A stretch of DNA of 64,000 nucleotides. It comes from Alteromonas sp. 1_MG-2023 (GTDB lineage Bacteria; Pseudomonadota; Gammaproteobacteria; Enterobacterales; Alteromonadaceae). The position numbers were made by a program, and so were the translations under genes. The notes under the pieces were generated by a model. The model searched no databases. It was not told the origin of the DNA and saw nothing but the letters and a program-made list of their open reading frames with translations. The stretch spans positions 186,001-250,000 of the forward strand of contig NZ_JAUOQH010000003.1 of NCBI RefSeq assembly GCF_030547075.1. The letters are read 5' to 3'. Within the stretch, counting starts at the first letter, position 1, and each line of letters begins with the position of its first letter. This document shows positions 1-8,945 of the stretch, piece after piece.

Positions 1-1972
1 TGGCTGGTTGACCGACGTTGAGCAACAGATTCTTAAAAATAAAAAAGTCGCTATTGCCGGAATGGGAGGCGTGGGCGGTGAACACTTTATTACGTTATTA
101 CGGTTAGGGGTAAGCCGTTTTTCTGTTTCTGACTTTGATGAGTTCGAAATACACAACTTTAATAGGCAAGCAGGGGCGTTTATATCAACAATAGATAAGC
201 CTAAGTGCTCGACTATGGTAAATATAGGCTTAGATATTAACCCTGAGGCGGATATCACCTCTTTCGAAGATGGAGTTAATGAAGGAAACGTAGACCGTTT
301 CTTAGAAGATGTAGACATTTATGTCGATAGTTTAGATTTTTTTGCTCTTAGAGCACGCAAACTCCTATTTAAAAAATGTGAAGAAAAAGGAATACCGGTC
401 ATCACGGCCGCGCCCATGGGAATGGGTACAGCTATATTATGTTTCCTTCCGGGCGGAATGACATTTGAAGAGTACTTCCGATTCGAAGATGCTGATACCG
501 AAGATGAGCAGTATGTGAAATTTCTTATTGGCTTATCACCTTCTATGCTTCAAAGAAGTTATTTGGTAGACCCAACAAAAGCTGACTTTAAAGCGAAGAA
601 AGGCCCATCAACTATCACTGCCGTTAAACTCTGTGCAGGTTTCGCTGAAACTTATGTTCTCAAATTGCTGTTGAACAGAGGCAAAGTTCCTTGCGCGCCT
701 AATGGAATTCATTTCGATGCTTATACTAATAAGCTGAAGAAGACATGGCGCCCTATGGGTAATAGAAACCCTATACAAAAGCTGATGTTTAACGTTGCAA
801 AAAGTATAGTACTAAAAGAAAAAGAGCCTCTTCCCGCCGCCCTCCCCCTTTCGCCAATTGAAAAAGTATTGGATACCGCTCGTTGGGCCCCTAGTGGGGA
901 CAATACTCAAGTTTGGCGATTCGACATTCAAAGCGAAACATCCTGCGCAGTGTATGGGACAGACACCAGAGATTGGGTAGTTTATGACTTAGATGGTAGT
1001 GCCAGTCAAATGGCACTGGGTGGCCTTATTGAAAATATCAAGTTGGCAGCAGGTAATATTGGCTACCAGGCCGATGTAAGTTACGAGCCAACAACTGATC
1101 ACAAGAGCCGTTATAAATTTCTAATTACACTGTCTGAATTGAATGCTGTACAACCTAAATTCGATAAAGAACTTCACGCTCATATCAAACGACGAACTGT
1201 CCAGCGTAAGCCTATGGGCACCCTATCCTTATCTAATATAGAAAAGGGCAAGCTTGAAAAAGCTTTGCCAACAGGATACAGCATTATTTGGAAAGAGAGT
1301 TTTGAAGATAAATTTTCTATGGCCAAATTGCTTTATGGAAACGGAAAAACGCGCCTTTCAATGAAAGAAGGCTTCGATGTTCACAGCAAAATTATTGAAT
1401 TTACGCCAAAATCTCAAGACTCCTCGAAAGAGCAGCTTAGTAACAATGAACTCAGCAAAGATAAACTCCCTGCAAAATCGTTGGGCGTAGATCCACTAAC
1501 GGTTGCTTTAACAAAATGGTCTTTAAGCAACTGGCCTAGACTTGAGTTTATGGGGAAATACCTTGGCGGTACTGTGGTACCTAGGTTTTTAATGGATTTC
1601 GTTCCAGCTTTAAAATCTTCAGCCATTTTTGCTATTGTTGCAGATGAAGAGCCAACATCAGAACAAGACTTTTTTAGTGCGGGTAGAGCTGTTCAACGGT
1701 TTTGGTTAGAAAGTTCAGTATTAAATTTAGGGTTTCAACCCTGCCAAACACCAGTCATATTCTCAAACTACCTACGTAACAATGTAACTTTTACTGATAA
1801 CCGCATTACTATAAAAAACGCTGACAAGATGGATGAGAATTATAAAAATATATTCGGCGATGAGATTAGTAAGAAAATAGTATTTATGGGTAGATTAGGA
1901 AGAAGCGAAGTCCCTGAATTTAGGTCTGTACGATACTCTCTGGATGAGCTCAGCATAACTAAGCCAGAGTAG
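1..1972 (+). CDS. ThiF/E1-like adenylyltransferase fused to nitroreductase domain (5' end cut by window)
   Basis: The reading frame is open to the left edge. The first usable start in the window (TTG at 8) falls just before the conserved E1-like region, so the true start probably lies upstream. Numbered from that TTG, residues 14-24 carry the nucleotide-binding glycine motif (GMGGVGG). Residues 42-54 carry the acidic strand followed by NFNRQ, the E1/ThiF ATP-site signature. No CxxC zinc pair is visible. From about residue 282 to the end is a nitroreductase-type flavin domain beginning RWAPSGDNTQ. It is longer than a standard nitroreductase and contains a Ser/Lys/Asn-rich insertion near residues 470-495. 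E1-like enzymes adenylate carboxylates and nitroreductase-like domains oxidise or reduce with FMN. The substrate is unknown. The next genes belong to the PEP-CTERM/XrtA system, so an envelope-related role is possible but unproven. Domain calls are secure, function is not. Confidence 0.85.
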   Translation, partial: GWLTDVEQQILKNKKVAIAGMGGVGGEHFITLLRLGVSRFSVSDFDEFEIHNFNRQAGAFISTIDKPKCSTMVNIGLDINPEADITSFEDGVNEGNVDRFLEDVDIYVDSLDFFALRARKLLFKKCEEKGIPVITAAPMGMGTAILCFLPGGMTFEEYFRFEDADTEDEQYVKFLIGLSPSMLQRSYLVDPTKADFKAKKGPSTITAVKLCAGFAETYVLKLLLNRGKVPCAPNGIHFDAYTNKLKKTWRPMGNRNPIQKLMFNVAKSIVLKEKEPLPAALPLSPIEKVLDTARWAPSGDNTQVWRFDIQSETSCAVYGTDTRDWVVYDLDGSASQMALGGLIENIKLAAGNIGYQADVSYEPTTDHKSRYKFLITLSELNAVQPKFDKELHAHIKRRTVQRKPMGTLSLSNIEKGKLEKALPTGYSIIWKESFEDKFSMAKLLYGNGKTRLSMKEGFDVHSKIIEFTPKSQDSSKEQLSNNELSKDKLPAKSLGVDPLTVALTKWSLSNWPRLEFMGKYLGGTVVPRFLMDFVPALKSSAIFAIVADEEPTSEQDFFSAGRAVQRFWLESSVLNLGFQPCQTPVIFSNYLRNNVTFTDNRITIKNADKMDENYKNIFGDEISKKIVFMGRLGRSEVPEFRSVRYSLDELSITKPE

Positions 1973-2268
1973 CCTGTGAATCATGGTATTTAAGCCCTGT
2001 TGCTATTAGTCGAGCTTTAATACAACGTTCAGACTCTAGATATCCTCTTAAATCTAAACATTTATTAAACTCAATTCATTATTTTAATATTTAGTAAGCT
2101 AAGGATAGCTGCTAACTGCAATAGACGATGTGTAAAGGCTTATTTTCAACGCTTTTTTGAAGCAAAGGGCAAAGCTTTATAGCGATTAAAATAATTGATA
2201 ATTACATTTTTAACGAGCCGCAATACACACGTTAAATCCAAACTAATATTAAGCAACTACACATACAA
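1973..2268. other. Non-coding stretch without recognisable features
   Basis: About 300 A+T-rich bases lie between the end of the ThiF-nitroreductase gene and the terminator of the convergent PEP-CTERM gene. I see no convincing ORF, strong hairpin or promoter in it. A terminator for the upstream gene was looked for and not found. Confidence 0.5.
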
Positions 2269-2295
2269 AAATGCCAGTGAAATTCACTGGCATTT
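2269..2295 (-). terminator. Hairpin terminator of the PEP-CTERM gene
   Basis: A perfect 12-bp stem (AAATGCCAGTGA and its complement) encloses a 3-nt loop. It lies 30 bases beyond the stop of the minus-strand PEP-CTERM gene. Read on the minus strand the stem runs into TTTTG, a short U tract, so it is a plausible intrinsic terminator for that gene. On the plus strand it is followed by A residues and would not terminate well. Confidence 0.75.
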
Positions 2296-2325
2296 AAAAA
2301 AAGATTACTAATTTTATATTAGCAA

Positions 2326-3072
2326 TTATTTAGCATTTTTACGGCGACGGAAGCCAAGACCAACAAGACCTAGACCTAACACACCTAATGCAGCTGGCTC
2401 TGGAACAACACCAATTTCAGAAATGATGAAGTCTGCACCATCACCTTCGTTTACGTAATTTACGCTTGCAGAAACCAAAGATGCAAAAGAGAATGATGGG
2501 TCAGATAGAGTAAACGAAGCGAAACTAAACATTAGAGTTTGGCTTAAAATTTGATTGTTGAATTCAAGAGCAGAGATTGTTGCTGTATTACCCGCACTAT
2601 CTTCAACCGTAACGTTTACGCTAAAGCCTTCAGAGTCGCCATCACCTAAAACAGTATCGAAACCATCGTCAACACCATCGCCATCATCGGTACCAACATT
2701 CAATTCTTCAACAACAACATAGAATGCTTCACCAAAAGCAGTAAAATCGAGAGGAGTAGAAGAGTAAGTTACGGTTAGGTCTGAAACATCATTATTGGCA
2801 CCAGCCGAATATGAAAGATTACCAGTACCAGTGGTAACGTTAGGATTGATTGAACTACCTGTCGCATTAAACGTGTACGACGTTGCTGCACCAATAATCG
2901 AGAAAATGTTTAAGGGAGCGTCTCCAGTTACTAGTGCGGTTTCACCTAGCGGGTTTGTAAGCGCAGCGTCGGTAAAGTAAGTGAAGTTATCCAGAACGAT
3001 ATCAGCTTTAACTGGCATAGATGCTGATAATGCGATCGCAGCTGTACCTAAAACTCTTTTAAATGTGTTCAT
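2326..3072 (-). CDS. PEP-CTERM sorting-domain protein (exosortase substrate)
   Basis: A secreted protein of about 248 residues. It has an N-terminal signal peptide (MNTFKRVLGTAAIALSASM, cleavage after about VKA). At the C terminus is the tripartite PEP-CTERM signal: VPEPAALG, a short Gly/Leu membrane segment, then an arginine-rich tail (FRRRKNAK). XrtA is expected to recognise and cleave at this signal. The mature part is rich in Ser, Thr, Asn and Asp with a cluster of DGDG-type repeats in the middle that could bind calcium. I chose the ATG at 3072 because AAAGGA sits 9 bases upstream and the signal peptide begins there. A start at 3102 would add ten residues without a good ribosome site. It is transcribed from a sigma-54-type promoter at 3136-3151 and ends at the hairpin at 2269-2295, so it is probably monocistronic. 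The mature function is unknown. Confidence 0.9.
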   Translation of the reverse strand: MNTFKRVLGTAAIALSASMPVKADIVLDNFTYFTDAALTNPLGETALVTGDAPLNIFSIIGAATSYTFNATGSSINPNVTTGTGNLSYSAGANNDVSDLTVTYSSTPLDFTAFGEAFYVVVEELNVGTDDGDGVDDGFDTVLGDGDSEGFSVNVTVEDSAGNTATISALEFNNQILSQTLMFSFASFTLSDPSFSFASLVSASVNYVNEGDGADFIISEIGVVPEPAALGVLGLGLVGLGFRRRKNAK

Positions 3073-3135
3073 AATTTTTTCCTTTGTAAAATTTGAATGC
3101 AAAGCACGGCTTAAATCTTCGCTCAGTGTGAGTAA

Positions 3136-3151
3136 TGCACTAAAGATGCCA
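3136..3151 (-). promoter_or_regulatory. Sigma-54 (RpoN) type -24/-12 promoter for the PEP-CTERM gene
   Basis: Read on the minus strand the site is TGGCATCTTTAGTGCA. It matches the RpoN consensus TGGCACG-N4-TTGCA with the invariant GG and GC dinucleotides separated by exactly 10 bases. It lies about 65 bases upstream of the ATG at 3072, which allows a short leader. In characterised XrtA systems PEP-CTERM genes are driven by RpoN with the activator PrsR, so motif and context agree. The PrsR binding site was not identified. Confidence 0.75.
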
Positions 3152-3258
3152 AAAGTATAATTGACATCAAAACAAGTACTTACAAAAAAGACTATCCATA
3201 GTTTTTAAAAGTTGTAAAAGTACCTGACAATATTGAACAGCTTTAAAGAATTGAACAT

Positions 3259-5964
3259 TTACAACACCTTTTCTAATTGAGCTACTCGCTCTTCATCACC
3301 CACTTTCGAATAGACACTTATCATACGCTCAACAAGACCTTTACTGTTCGGCGCTAGCGCGAACATTTTTTCGTAAACCTTTGCTGCACCATCATAGTTT
3401 CCACTACTTTCTAACACTGTACCTCGAGTATCCAAGTAGGAAAAGCTATCAGGGGAGACAGCAATGGCTTTTTCAGAATGTTGTAATGCTAATTCCGTAT
3501 TACCATTTTGGTTATACAAATAAGCGAGATTATTATTAACTTTTGCGTTATCTGGCGTTTTTTGAATTACACTTTCGTAAATATTTATTGCGACTTTGTA
3601 TTGCTCAGCATGTAATGCTAACTCTGCCAGATCCATTTCACTGGCTTCATTCCTATCCTCAGGGCTTGATATTAAATGCTCATTATAAAAGTTAAATGCC
3701 TGGCTCTTCTCTCCTAAACTCAAATACGCTTTAGAAACCAACCATGCAACTTTGACTGACTCATCTATTTCGTATATTTCTTTTAACAAGTTTAACGCGC
3801 GCAAGGGTTTACGTTCAGAGAGTAACACTTGTGCTTCTAGTGTCTGAATCGTTACCTCGTCACGAAGGTCAGGAGAGATATTATTAAATTTAGATCTTGC
3901 TAACTTCCCGTCCCCAGCTTTAGAGGCTATGTCAGCTAACAATACTTGAAACCTGTTCGTTTTAAAAAGTTCTGCAGCTTCCCTAGCGGTGTCCATCGCT
4001 TTGGACAACTGCCTGGTTCTTTCATATAAATTGACCAGTCTCGCGTAAGCTGTTTCAGAATTGCTATCGGCATCTATCCATTGAATTGTCGATTCAATAC
4101 TTTCTTGAACTCTGCCACTAAAATAAAGGCTATTTCCTAACGTTATCCAATATATTTCTGAATGACCATCAGGACCCACTAACTCAAGAATACTCACTGC
4201 ATCATCGTACCGTTGAAGTTGAAAGAGTATTCTTGCTAGAGATACTTGCAATGTACCTTTCTTAACAGCCTCGGCCTCATCAATTTTGCTTTGAAAAACT
4301 TTGATTCCGCTTTCTACGTCACCCTTTTCTGAGTATAACGACACTAATTTTTCTAACACAAAGGTGCTGGTATTTGGTTTCTTTGTTAAGGGTTGTAGAA
4401 AACCTATAGCTGCATCAATTTCACCTTTTTTATAGCTTTCATCAGCAAAATAGACGGCCGCAATTGTGTTCTGGTTATCTAAATTCAACGCTTTTTCCAG
4501 TACAACTTGCGCTTGTTCTTCCTCGCCCATTTGATTAAGAGCTAGCCCTTCTAAAGCAAAACCCGAAGCATCATCAGGGTTAGCTTCTTGCCATTTTTTA
4601 GAAAGCTGAATAGCTTTGTCATATTGTTTTGTATCTATGAGTGTTTTTGCAAGAAACGTATTAGCAGCAACTGACTCAGGCTCAATTTCGAGGGCTTTTT
4701 CAAGATCGGCTATACCAGATAACTCTCCCACTTTAATATTTCCTATCCCCCTAGAGATTAGTGCACTTTCAGTTTGTAAAGAAACGTCATCTAATTTTGA
4801 CATCACTTCTTTTGCTCTATCAATTTTTCCGCTTTTCACTAACTCAGCACTAGCTGAAGACAACATTAAAACATCTGACTCTGTAAGCGCTTCCTGATTC
4901 AATAAGCTATCTAATTCTTCATCCAAATAACCCAACTCAATACTTAACCCAGTTAGTATTTTTAAAACAGGGCTATCAGGGTCTAATCTTGTTTTTAAAG
5001 AGCTCAAATGGTCGTACGCACTTTCTTTTTTGCCTGTTCCCAGCGCACTAATACCCGCGATAACACGTACCGAAGTGTTATTCATTCCGTTTTGAAGTGC
5101 TTTTTCAGCAGCTCCAAACGCTAGCTCTAGTTTGCCAGTTTGATAAAGGGCAAGGGATTTTAAAAAGTTGACATAGGGTTGGTTGGGGCTCACTTGAAGT
5201 AAGTTATTAAGAAGCGGGTTAGCTTCGTCATATTCACCGGCTCTAACTAAGGCATTAGCGAGAAAAATACTACCTCTCATATCTTGTGGATGTAATTCTG
5301 TGTAGGTTTTGAAGTACTTAACCGAATCGTCAAAGTCGCGCTTAGCAACCGATATTTGGCCCTTTAAGAAATAGGTTTCTTCTAAAACAGTGTCGGAAGT
5401 TAATAGGTTATCGCTAATTTTAACGGCTTTAGCTACATCGCCCTTTGCAAGAGCATAATAAGCATCTGCTAATTTTGTGTAATCACTGTCAGGTGCAATG
5501 CGTTCTAGATTTCGCAGAGTTGCCCTGAAGCCACGTCTATCTCCCAGCTCTAATGAAAGTAAGCCATCGTAAGCATAAACAATGTCTAGCCGCTCAATAC
5601 TCTGCTCCTCTCCATCTTCCACCAGCTTTTTCAACGAAACAGCATCAGTTTGGTTATAATATGCTTTGGCTAAATTTGGGAAAACCTGATTGCTGTCCTG
5701 CCCCATTTTTAAGGCAAACTCTAGTTCTTTCGAGGCACTATTAAATGCGCCTTGGCTTATATAGATATTTCCTAGCAGCAGCCTTGCCTCACTGTTTTTA
5801 GGCTGAGCTCGTAAGGCATTCTTCAAATCGATAATAGCAGCTGGTTTTTCGTTTGATGCTAAATGTTCTTTAGCAGAGAGCATCAAAGCTTCAGGGTCTT
5901 TTTCGCCACAACCACCTACAAGAACTGCTATTATCGCGACTAACGGTACAAGTACTGTCTTCAT
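3259..5964 (-). CDS. prsT: XrtA/PEP-CTERM system TPR-repeat lipoprotein PrsT
   Basis: A 901-residue lipoprotein. The signal peptide ends in the lipobox VGGC with Cys19 as the predicted lipidated residue. Almost all of the rest is tandem tetratricopeptide repeats, recognisable by repeated patterns such as A-x-x-x-L-x-x-A-L and the final AHS/ALQHSEKAI-type repeat near residues 820-840. Length and layout fit the PrsT family that accompanies exosortase A. The role is inferred as an envelope scaffold for polysaccharide or protein export. The ATG at 5964 has GGAGAG seven bases upstream. The gene is transcribed towards the PEP-CTERM gene, but the 186-base gap with its own sigma-54 promoter suggests separate control. 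The divergent acetyltransferase gene starts about 100 bases away, so the shared upstream region probably holds both promoters. Confidence 0.9.
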   Translation of the reverse strand: MKTVLVPLVAIIAVLVGGCGEKDPEALMLSAKEHLASNEKPAAIIDLKNALRAQPKNSEARLLLGNIYISQGAFNSASKELEFALKMGQDSNQVFPNLAKAYYNQTDAVSLKKLVEDGEEQSIERLDIVYAYDGLLSLELGDRRGFRATLRNLERIAPDSDYTKLADAYYALAKGDVAKAVKISDNLLTSDTVLEETYFLKGQISVAKRDFDDSVKYFKTYTELHPQDMRGSIFLANALVRAGEYDEANPLLNNLLQVSPNQPYVNFLKSLALYQTGKLELAFGAAEKALQNGMNNTSVRVIAGISALGTGKKESAYDHLSSLKTRLDPDSPVLKILTGLSIELGYLDEELDSLLNQEALTESDVLMLSSASAELVKSGKIDRAKEVMSKLDDVSLQTESALISRGIGNIKVGELSGIADLEKALEIEPESVAANTFLAKTLIDTKQYDKAIQLSKKWQEANPDDASGFALEGLALNQMGEEEQAQVVLEKALNLDNQNTIAAVYFADESYKKGEIDAAIGFLQPLTKKPNTSTFVLEKLVSLYSEKGDVESGIKVFQSKIDEAEAVKKGTLQVSLARILFQLQRYDDAVSILELVGPDGHSEIYWITLGNSLYFSGRVQESIESTIQWIDADSNSETAYARLVNLYERTRQLSKAMDTAREAAELFKTNRFQVLLADIASKAGDGKLARSKFNNISPDLRDEVTIQTLEAQVLLSERKPLRALNLLKEIYEIDESVKVAWLVSKAYLSLGEKSQAFNFYNEHLISSPEDRNEASEMDLAELALHAEQYKVAINIYESVIQKTPDNAKVNNNLAYLYNQNGNTELALQHSEKAIAVSPDSFSYLDTRGTVLESSGNYDGAAKVYEKMFALAPNSKGLVERMISVYSKVGDEERVAQLEKVL

Positions 5965-6065
5965 GTATTCTCTCCAAGAACTAGACTGATATCCTATATT
6001 TTGTAATCATAACCATATATCTTTCTCTTTTCTAACACATAACGGTACAGCAGGACATTGCTTAA

Positions 6066-7193
6066 GTGAATAACAATAATAAAGCTGCTAGTTACCTTCA
6101 CGTCTGTGATTTTTCAAAAAGCTCAATAGCGTCAATAGAAACTGCGTCTATTTGGGCTCAGTCTGGCAAAATTAGCTTTTTTCAATCCCAACATTGGTTT
6201 GAAGCATGGGTAAACTCCCTTCCAGAGCATGCTAATGTCGATGTCATAACTTTTTACAGCGGTAATGATGAGTTGGTCGGATTTACCCTGCTTGGAAAAG
6301 CACGCTTAAATAGGTTCTTACCCTGTGCAAAGCAGCTTTTTTTAAACCAAACCAACAGTTTCACGTTGGACCAAGTGTGGGTAGAGTTTAATAAAATTCA
6401 TGCTATCAAGAGGTTCGAAGATGGTTGTTCCGAGCAGTTACTCAAGCGTTATTTTAACAGCTGGTTTAATGTTCGCATTCACTTATCAATGCTTTTGAAC
6501 TCAACTTCATTTTTAAACATCGCGCGGGTTCAAGGGTACAATTTTTCATCTCAAAAAATAGCCGGATACCGAAGAAATTTAGTATCTAATGACACTATTG
6601 AAACTATCATCAAATCCCTCTCCAAAAACAGCCGGCACCAACTAACTCGGTCATTGAAAAAGCTCAATAGCTTGTGCGGTGAAATTAAAGTAGAACCCAT
6701 TAATAATAGAAATTACACAGGTGCTTTTAATGAATTAGCAAGCTTGCACAAACAACGTTGGGGAAATACCGAGCACGGTAGTGGTTTTGACAACCCTTAT
6801 TTCGTAGCGCATCACAAGTATCTTTTCGATAATCACCCTGAGCGAGTAGAGTTAATCGCTGTGAAGGCTGGAGAGCTATTACTTGGTATTTGTTATAATT
6901 TTTTGTCCAATAAAAAAGTAGAGTTTTACTGCAGCGGTGTTAACGAAAACGTTCCTGATAAGCATATTAAATCAGGTTATCTCATTCACGTTGCTCTCAT
7001 GGCCCATTACGCGTCTTTGGGCTATCAGGTATATGATTTCTTGGGCGGTGAGGCGCAATACAAAAGAACAATAGCTAATGAAAAATATCATTTTGAATCA
7101 TTAACTATATGGAACAATTCTACTTTTGCTAAAACGCTTTGGTTTGTTAACAAAGTAAAGACGTATCTTAACCGATTTGTTTCAAAACTTTAG
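6066..7193 (+). CDS. BioF2-like (CelD/BcsL-type) GNAT acetyltransferase
   Basis: A 375-residue soluble protein. From about residue 175 to 330 it has the BioF2-like acetyltransferase signature: a basic stretch SRHQLTRSLKKL, then LASLHKQRWG, and near the C terminus YQVYDFLGGEAQYK. Such proteins resemble FemAB and CelD and transfer acyl or aminoacyl groups onto envelope polymers or their precursors. The start is GTG at 6066, directly after an in-frame TAA, with AGGA ten bases upstream. The gene converges on the next one and their ends overlap by 26 bases (7168-7193). It lies next to prsT and the XrtA-associated glycosyltransferase, so a role in modifying the exopolysaccharide is likely. The substrate is unknown. 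Confidence 0.75.
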   Translation: MNNNNKAASYLHVCDFSKSSIASIETASIWAQSGKISFFQSQHWFEAWVNSLPEHANVDVITFYSGNDELVGFTLLGKARLNRFLPCAKQLFLNQTNSFTLDQVWVEFNKIHAIKRFEDGCSEQLLKRYFNSWFNVRIHLSMLLNSTSFLNIARVQGYNFSSQKIAGYRRNLVSNDTIETIIKSLSKNSRHQLTRSLKKLNSLCGEIKVEPINNRNYTGAFNELASLHKQRWGNTEHGSGFDNPYFVAHHKYLFDNHPERVELIAVKAGELLLGICYNFLSNKKVEFYCSGVNENVPDKHIKSGYLIHVALMAHYASLGYQVYDFLGGEAQYKRTIANEKYHFESLTIWNNSTFAKTLWFVNKVKTYLNRFVSKL

Positions 7194-7749
7194 CCGGATT
7201 ACCACCTACAATTACGCCATCAGGTACATCATTTACAACCACTGCGCCAGCTGCAACTATACTCCCAGTCCCCACACTAGCCATAATAAGTGCACAATTA
7301 CCAATCCAACAATTTTCGCCAATAGTTACCTTTGTAAACGTGCCACCTTGGTCTTTAATCGGTACATCAGGATCGCTAAAGTTATGTTGACTTTTACCAC
7401 TCATAACATGAACACCGCTACCCAGTAATGTGTTCTTGCCAATGCAACATTTTCCAATGTTACACTGCGGCCCAATATACACCCCCTCTCCTATTTCAGT
7501 ATCCTGCTGAGAAAGTAACGTACCAAAGCTTATCATCGCATCAGGTGAGCAATAGGTAAGTGCTACGCGATAAAAGCCTGCTCTTAAATAACTCCCCGTT
7601 TTACCCGGCAGAATTGAAAGAATTTGACTGAAAGAGGATATCAATTGATCTTGATTTAAAAACTGAGCGAATACTTTGAATGCTATTGAAAAAGGCAGCA
7701 TCACAGTAACGCAACATAGAAAAAACAAACTCTTTACCATAGATTTCAT
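7168..7749 (-). CDS. Left-handed beta-helix (hexapeptide repeat) acetyltransferase
   Basis: A 193-residue protein with an N-terminal hydrophobic segment (about residues 5-27) and a hexapeptide-repeat acyltransferase domain from about residue 75 (IGEGVYIGPQCNIG to VIVGGNPAKVLK). The His in SGKSQHNF is the likely catalytic base, as in serine/maltose O-acetyltransferases and capsule O-acetyltransferases such as WcaF. The ATG at 7749 overlaps the stop of the upstream glycosyltransferase as ATGA, which implies translational coupling. A longer form beginning at 7794 would overlap that gene by 49 bases and is less likely. It probably O-acetylates a sugar made by this cluster. The acceptor is unknown. 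Confidence 0.85.
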   Translation of the reverse strand: MKSMVKSLFFLCCVTVMLPFSIAFKVFAQFLNQDQLISSFSQILSILPGKTGSYLRAGFYRVALTYCSPDAMISFGTLLSQQDTEIGEGVYIGPQCNIGKCCIGKNTLLGSGVHVMSGKSQHNFSDPDVPIKDQGGTFTKVTIGENCWIGNCALIMASVGTGSIVAAGAVVVNDVPDGVIVGGNPAKVLKQIG

Positions 7750-8945
7750 AGCGAACTCAGTGTGACTTCTAGTGGTTTCAACTGTTGTTCCCAACTATAT
7801 TCCGCTCTTATAGCCTCATAAGCTGATGTCGCTCTGCTTGTTGATTCAATTCTGTTTTCGATTGTATTAATACACGCTTGTGCAAATGCATTTTCATTAT
7901 CTTCTATCCACATTGACGATGGGCTAGCGAAAGCAATACCTTCAGCGCCCATCGAAGTGGTTACAATGGGCAACTTACATGCAGCCGCTTGCAACACCTT
8001 ATTTTGTACGCCCCTAGCTAAACGAAATGGCGCTACAAATGTATCAGCTTCATGAAAGCACGGCAGAATATCATCTACAAACCCTGTCACTTTAACACCA
8101 TCGACACTGGCTAAAGTATTTACCTCAGCGATAGGGTTCATACCTGCAATGGTAAAAATGGCATCTGGAAAACGAGAAATAATTTTTGGCCAGCATGATT
8201 TAACAAACCACACTACGGCATCAACATTGGGTTTGTAGTCCATAACGCCGGTAAACAAAAAGTGGGGAGCCGCGTTATTAGGAGGGCTTAATGCTGGATA
8301 GAAAGCATCAAAATCCAGACCATTGCCAAGCACCTTTACAGGCTTAGCGTCAGTTACTTGGCGACGAAATAGTGAGACCTCTTCGTCTGCTATTAAATAA
8401 GTTTGTAGAAACTCAGCGCATGCTTGTTTCTCTAATTTGCGAATTTTGTTGCTTTCACGCTGATATATGTACCGCATCGGCCATTTTGTAGAGGTGGCGT
8501 ACTGTTTCCACTTATCAGAATCAACATCCATGAAATCCATTAAAATATGGCAATTTGTAGTGCCGTATTCTGACGACTCAAAAATGTAATAGCCCAAACT
8601 TGAGGCTGTTAATAACACCACATCGCAGTTACTCGCTAAACGTTGATTCAATGCGCCCTGCAGCGCTTCACTGTAAAATGCACCAACACTTATCGGTTGG
8701 CCCTTGAGTAATGCCCATGAATAGCGGCGCGCTTTAGACGCTAATTTACATGCTGTTACGCGAATATTTAAGTGCGACTCTAGCGCACTTACATTTTCTT
8801 TGTCTTTTTCCGATTCTAGTAATGTTAGTACCTCTACCTGATAGCCAAGCTGAGTCAGCCGTTCTATTTGGTGGTATGTTCTTAACTTTTCGCCTTTGTT
8901 AGGAGGGAAAGGGACACGCTGCGCTACCACGCAAATTTTCAACAT
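7746..8945 (-). CDS. XrtA/PEP-CTERM system glycosyltransferase, TIGR03087-type (GT4 fold)
   Basis: A 399-residue GT-B glycosyltransferase. The N terminus (VVAQRVPFPPNKGEKLRTYH) is the hallmark of the XrtA-associated sugar transferase family known as TIGR03087. The C-terminal nucleotide-sugar half includes LFTGVMDYKPNVDAVVWF and a donor-site region PFRLARGVQNKVLQA, ending in TSMGAEGI. It should add a sugar to the lipid-linked repeat unit on the cytoplasmic face. It is translationally coupled to the downstream hexapeptide acetyltransferase (ATGA). The divergent lyase-like gene begins 188 bases away. The donor and acceptor sugars cannot be read from sequence. Confidence 0.88.
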   Translation of the reverse strand: MLKICVVAQRVPFPPNKGEKLRTYHQIERLTQLGYQVEVLTLLESEKDKENVSALESHLNIRVTACKLASKARRYSWALLKGQPISVGAFYSEALQGALNQRLASNCDVVLLTASSLGYYIFESSEYGTTNCHILMDFMDVDSDKWKQYATSTKWPMRYIYQRESNKIRKLEKQACAEFLQTYLIADEEVSLFRRQVTDAKPVKVLGNGLDFDAFYPALSPPNNAAPHFLFTGVMDYKPNVDAVVWFVKSCWPKIISRFPDAIFTIAGMNPIAEVNTLASVDGVKVTGFVDDILPCFHEADTFVAPFRLARGVQNKVLQAAACKLPIVTTSMGAEGIAFASPSSMWIEDNENAFAQACINTIENRIESTSRATSAYEAIRAEYSWEQQLKPLEVTLSSL

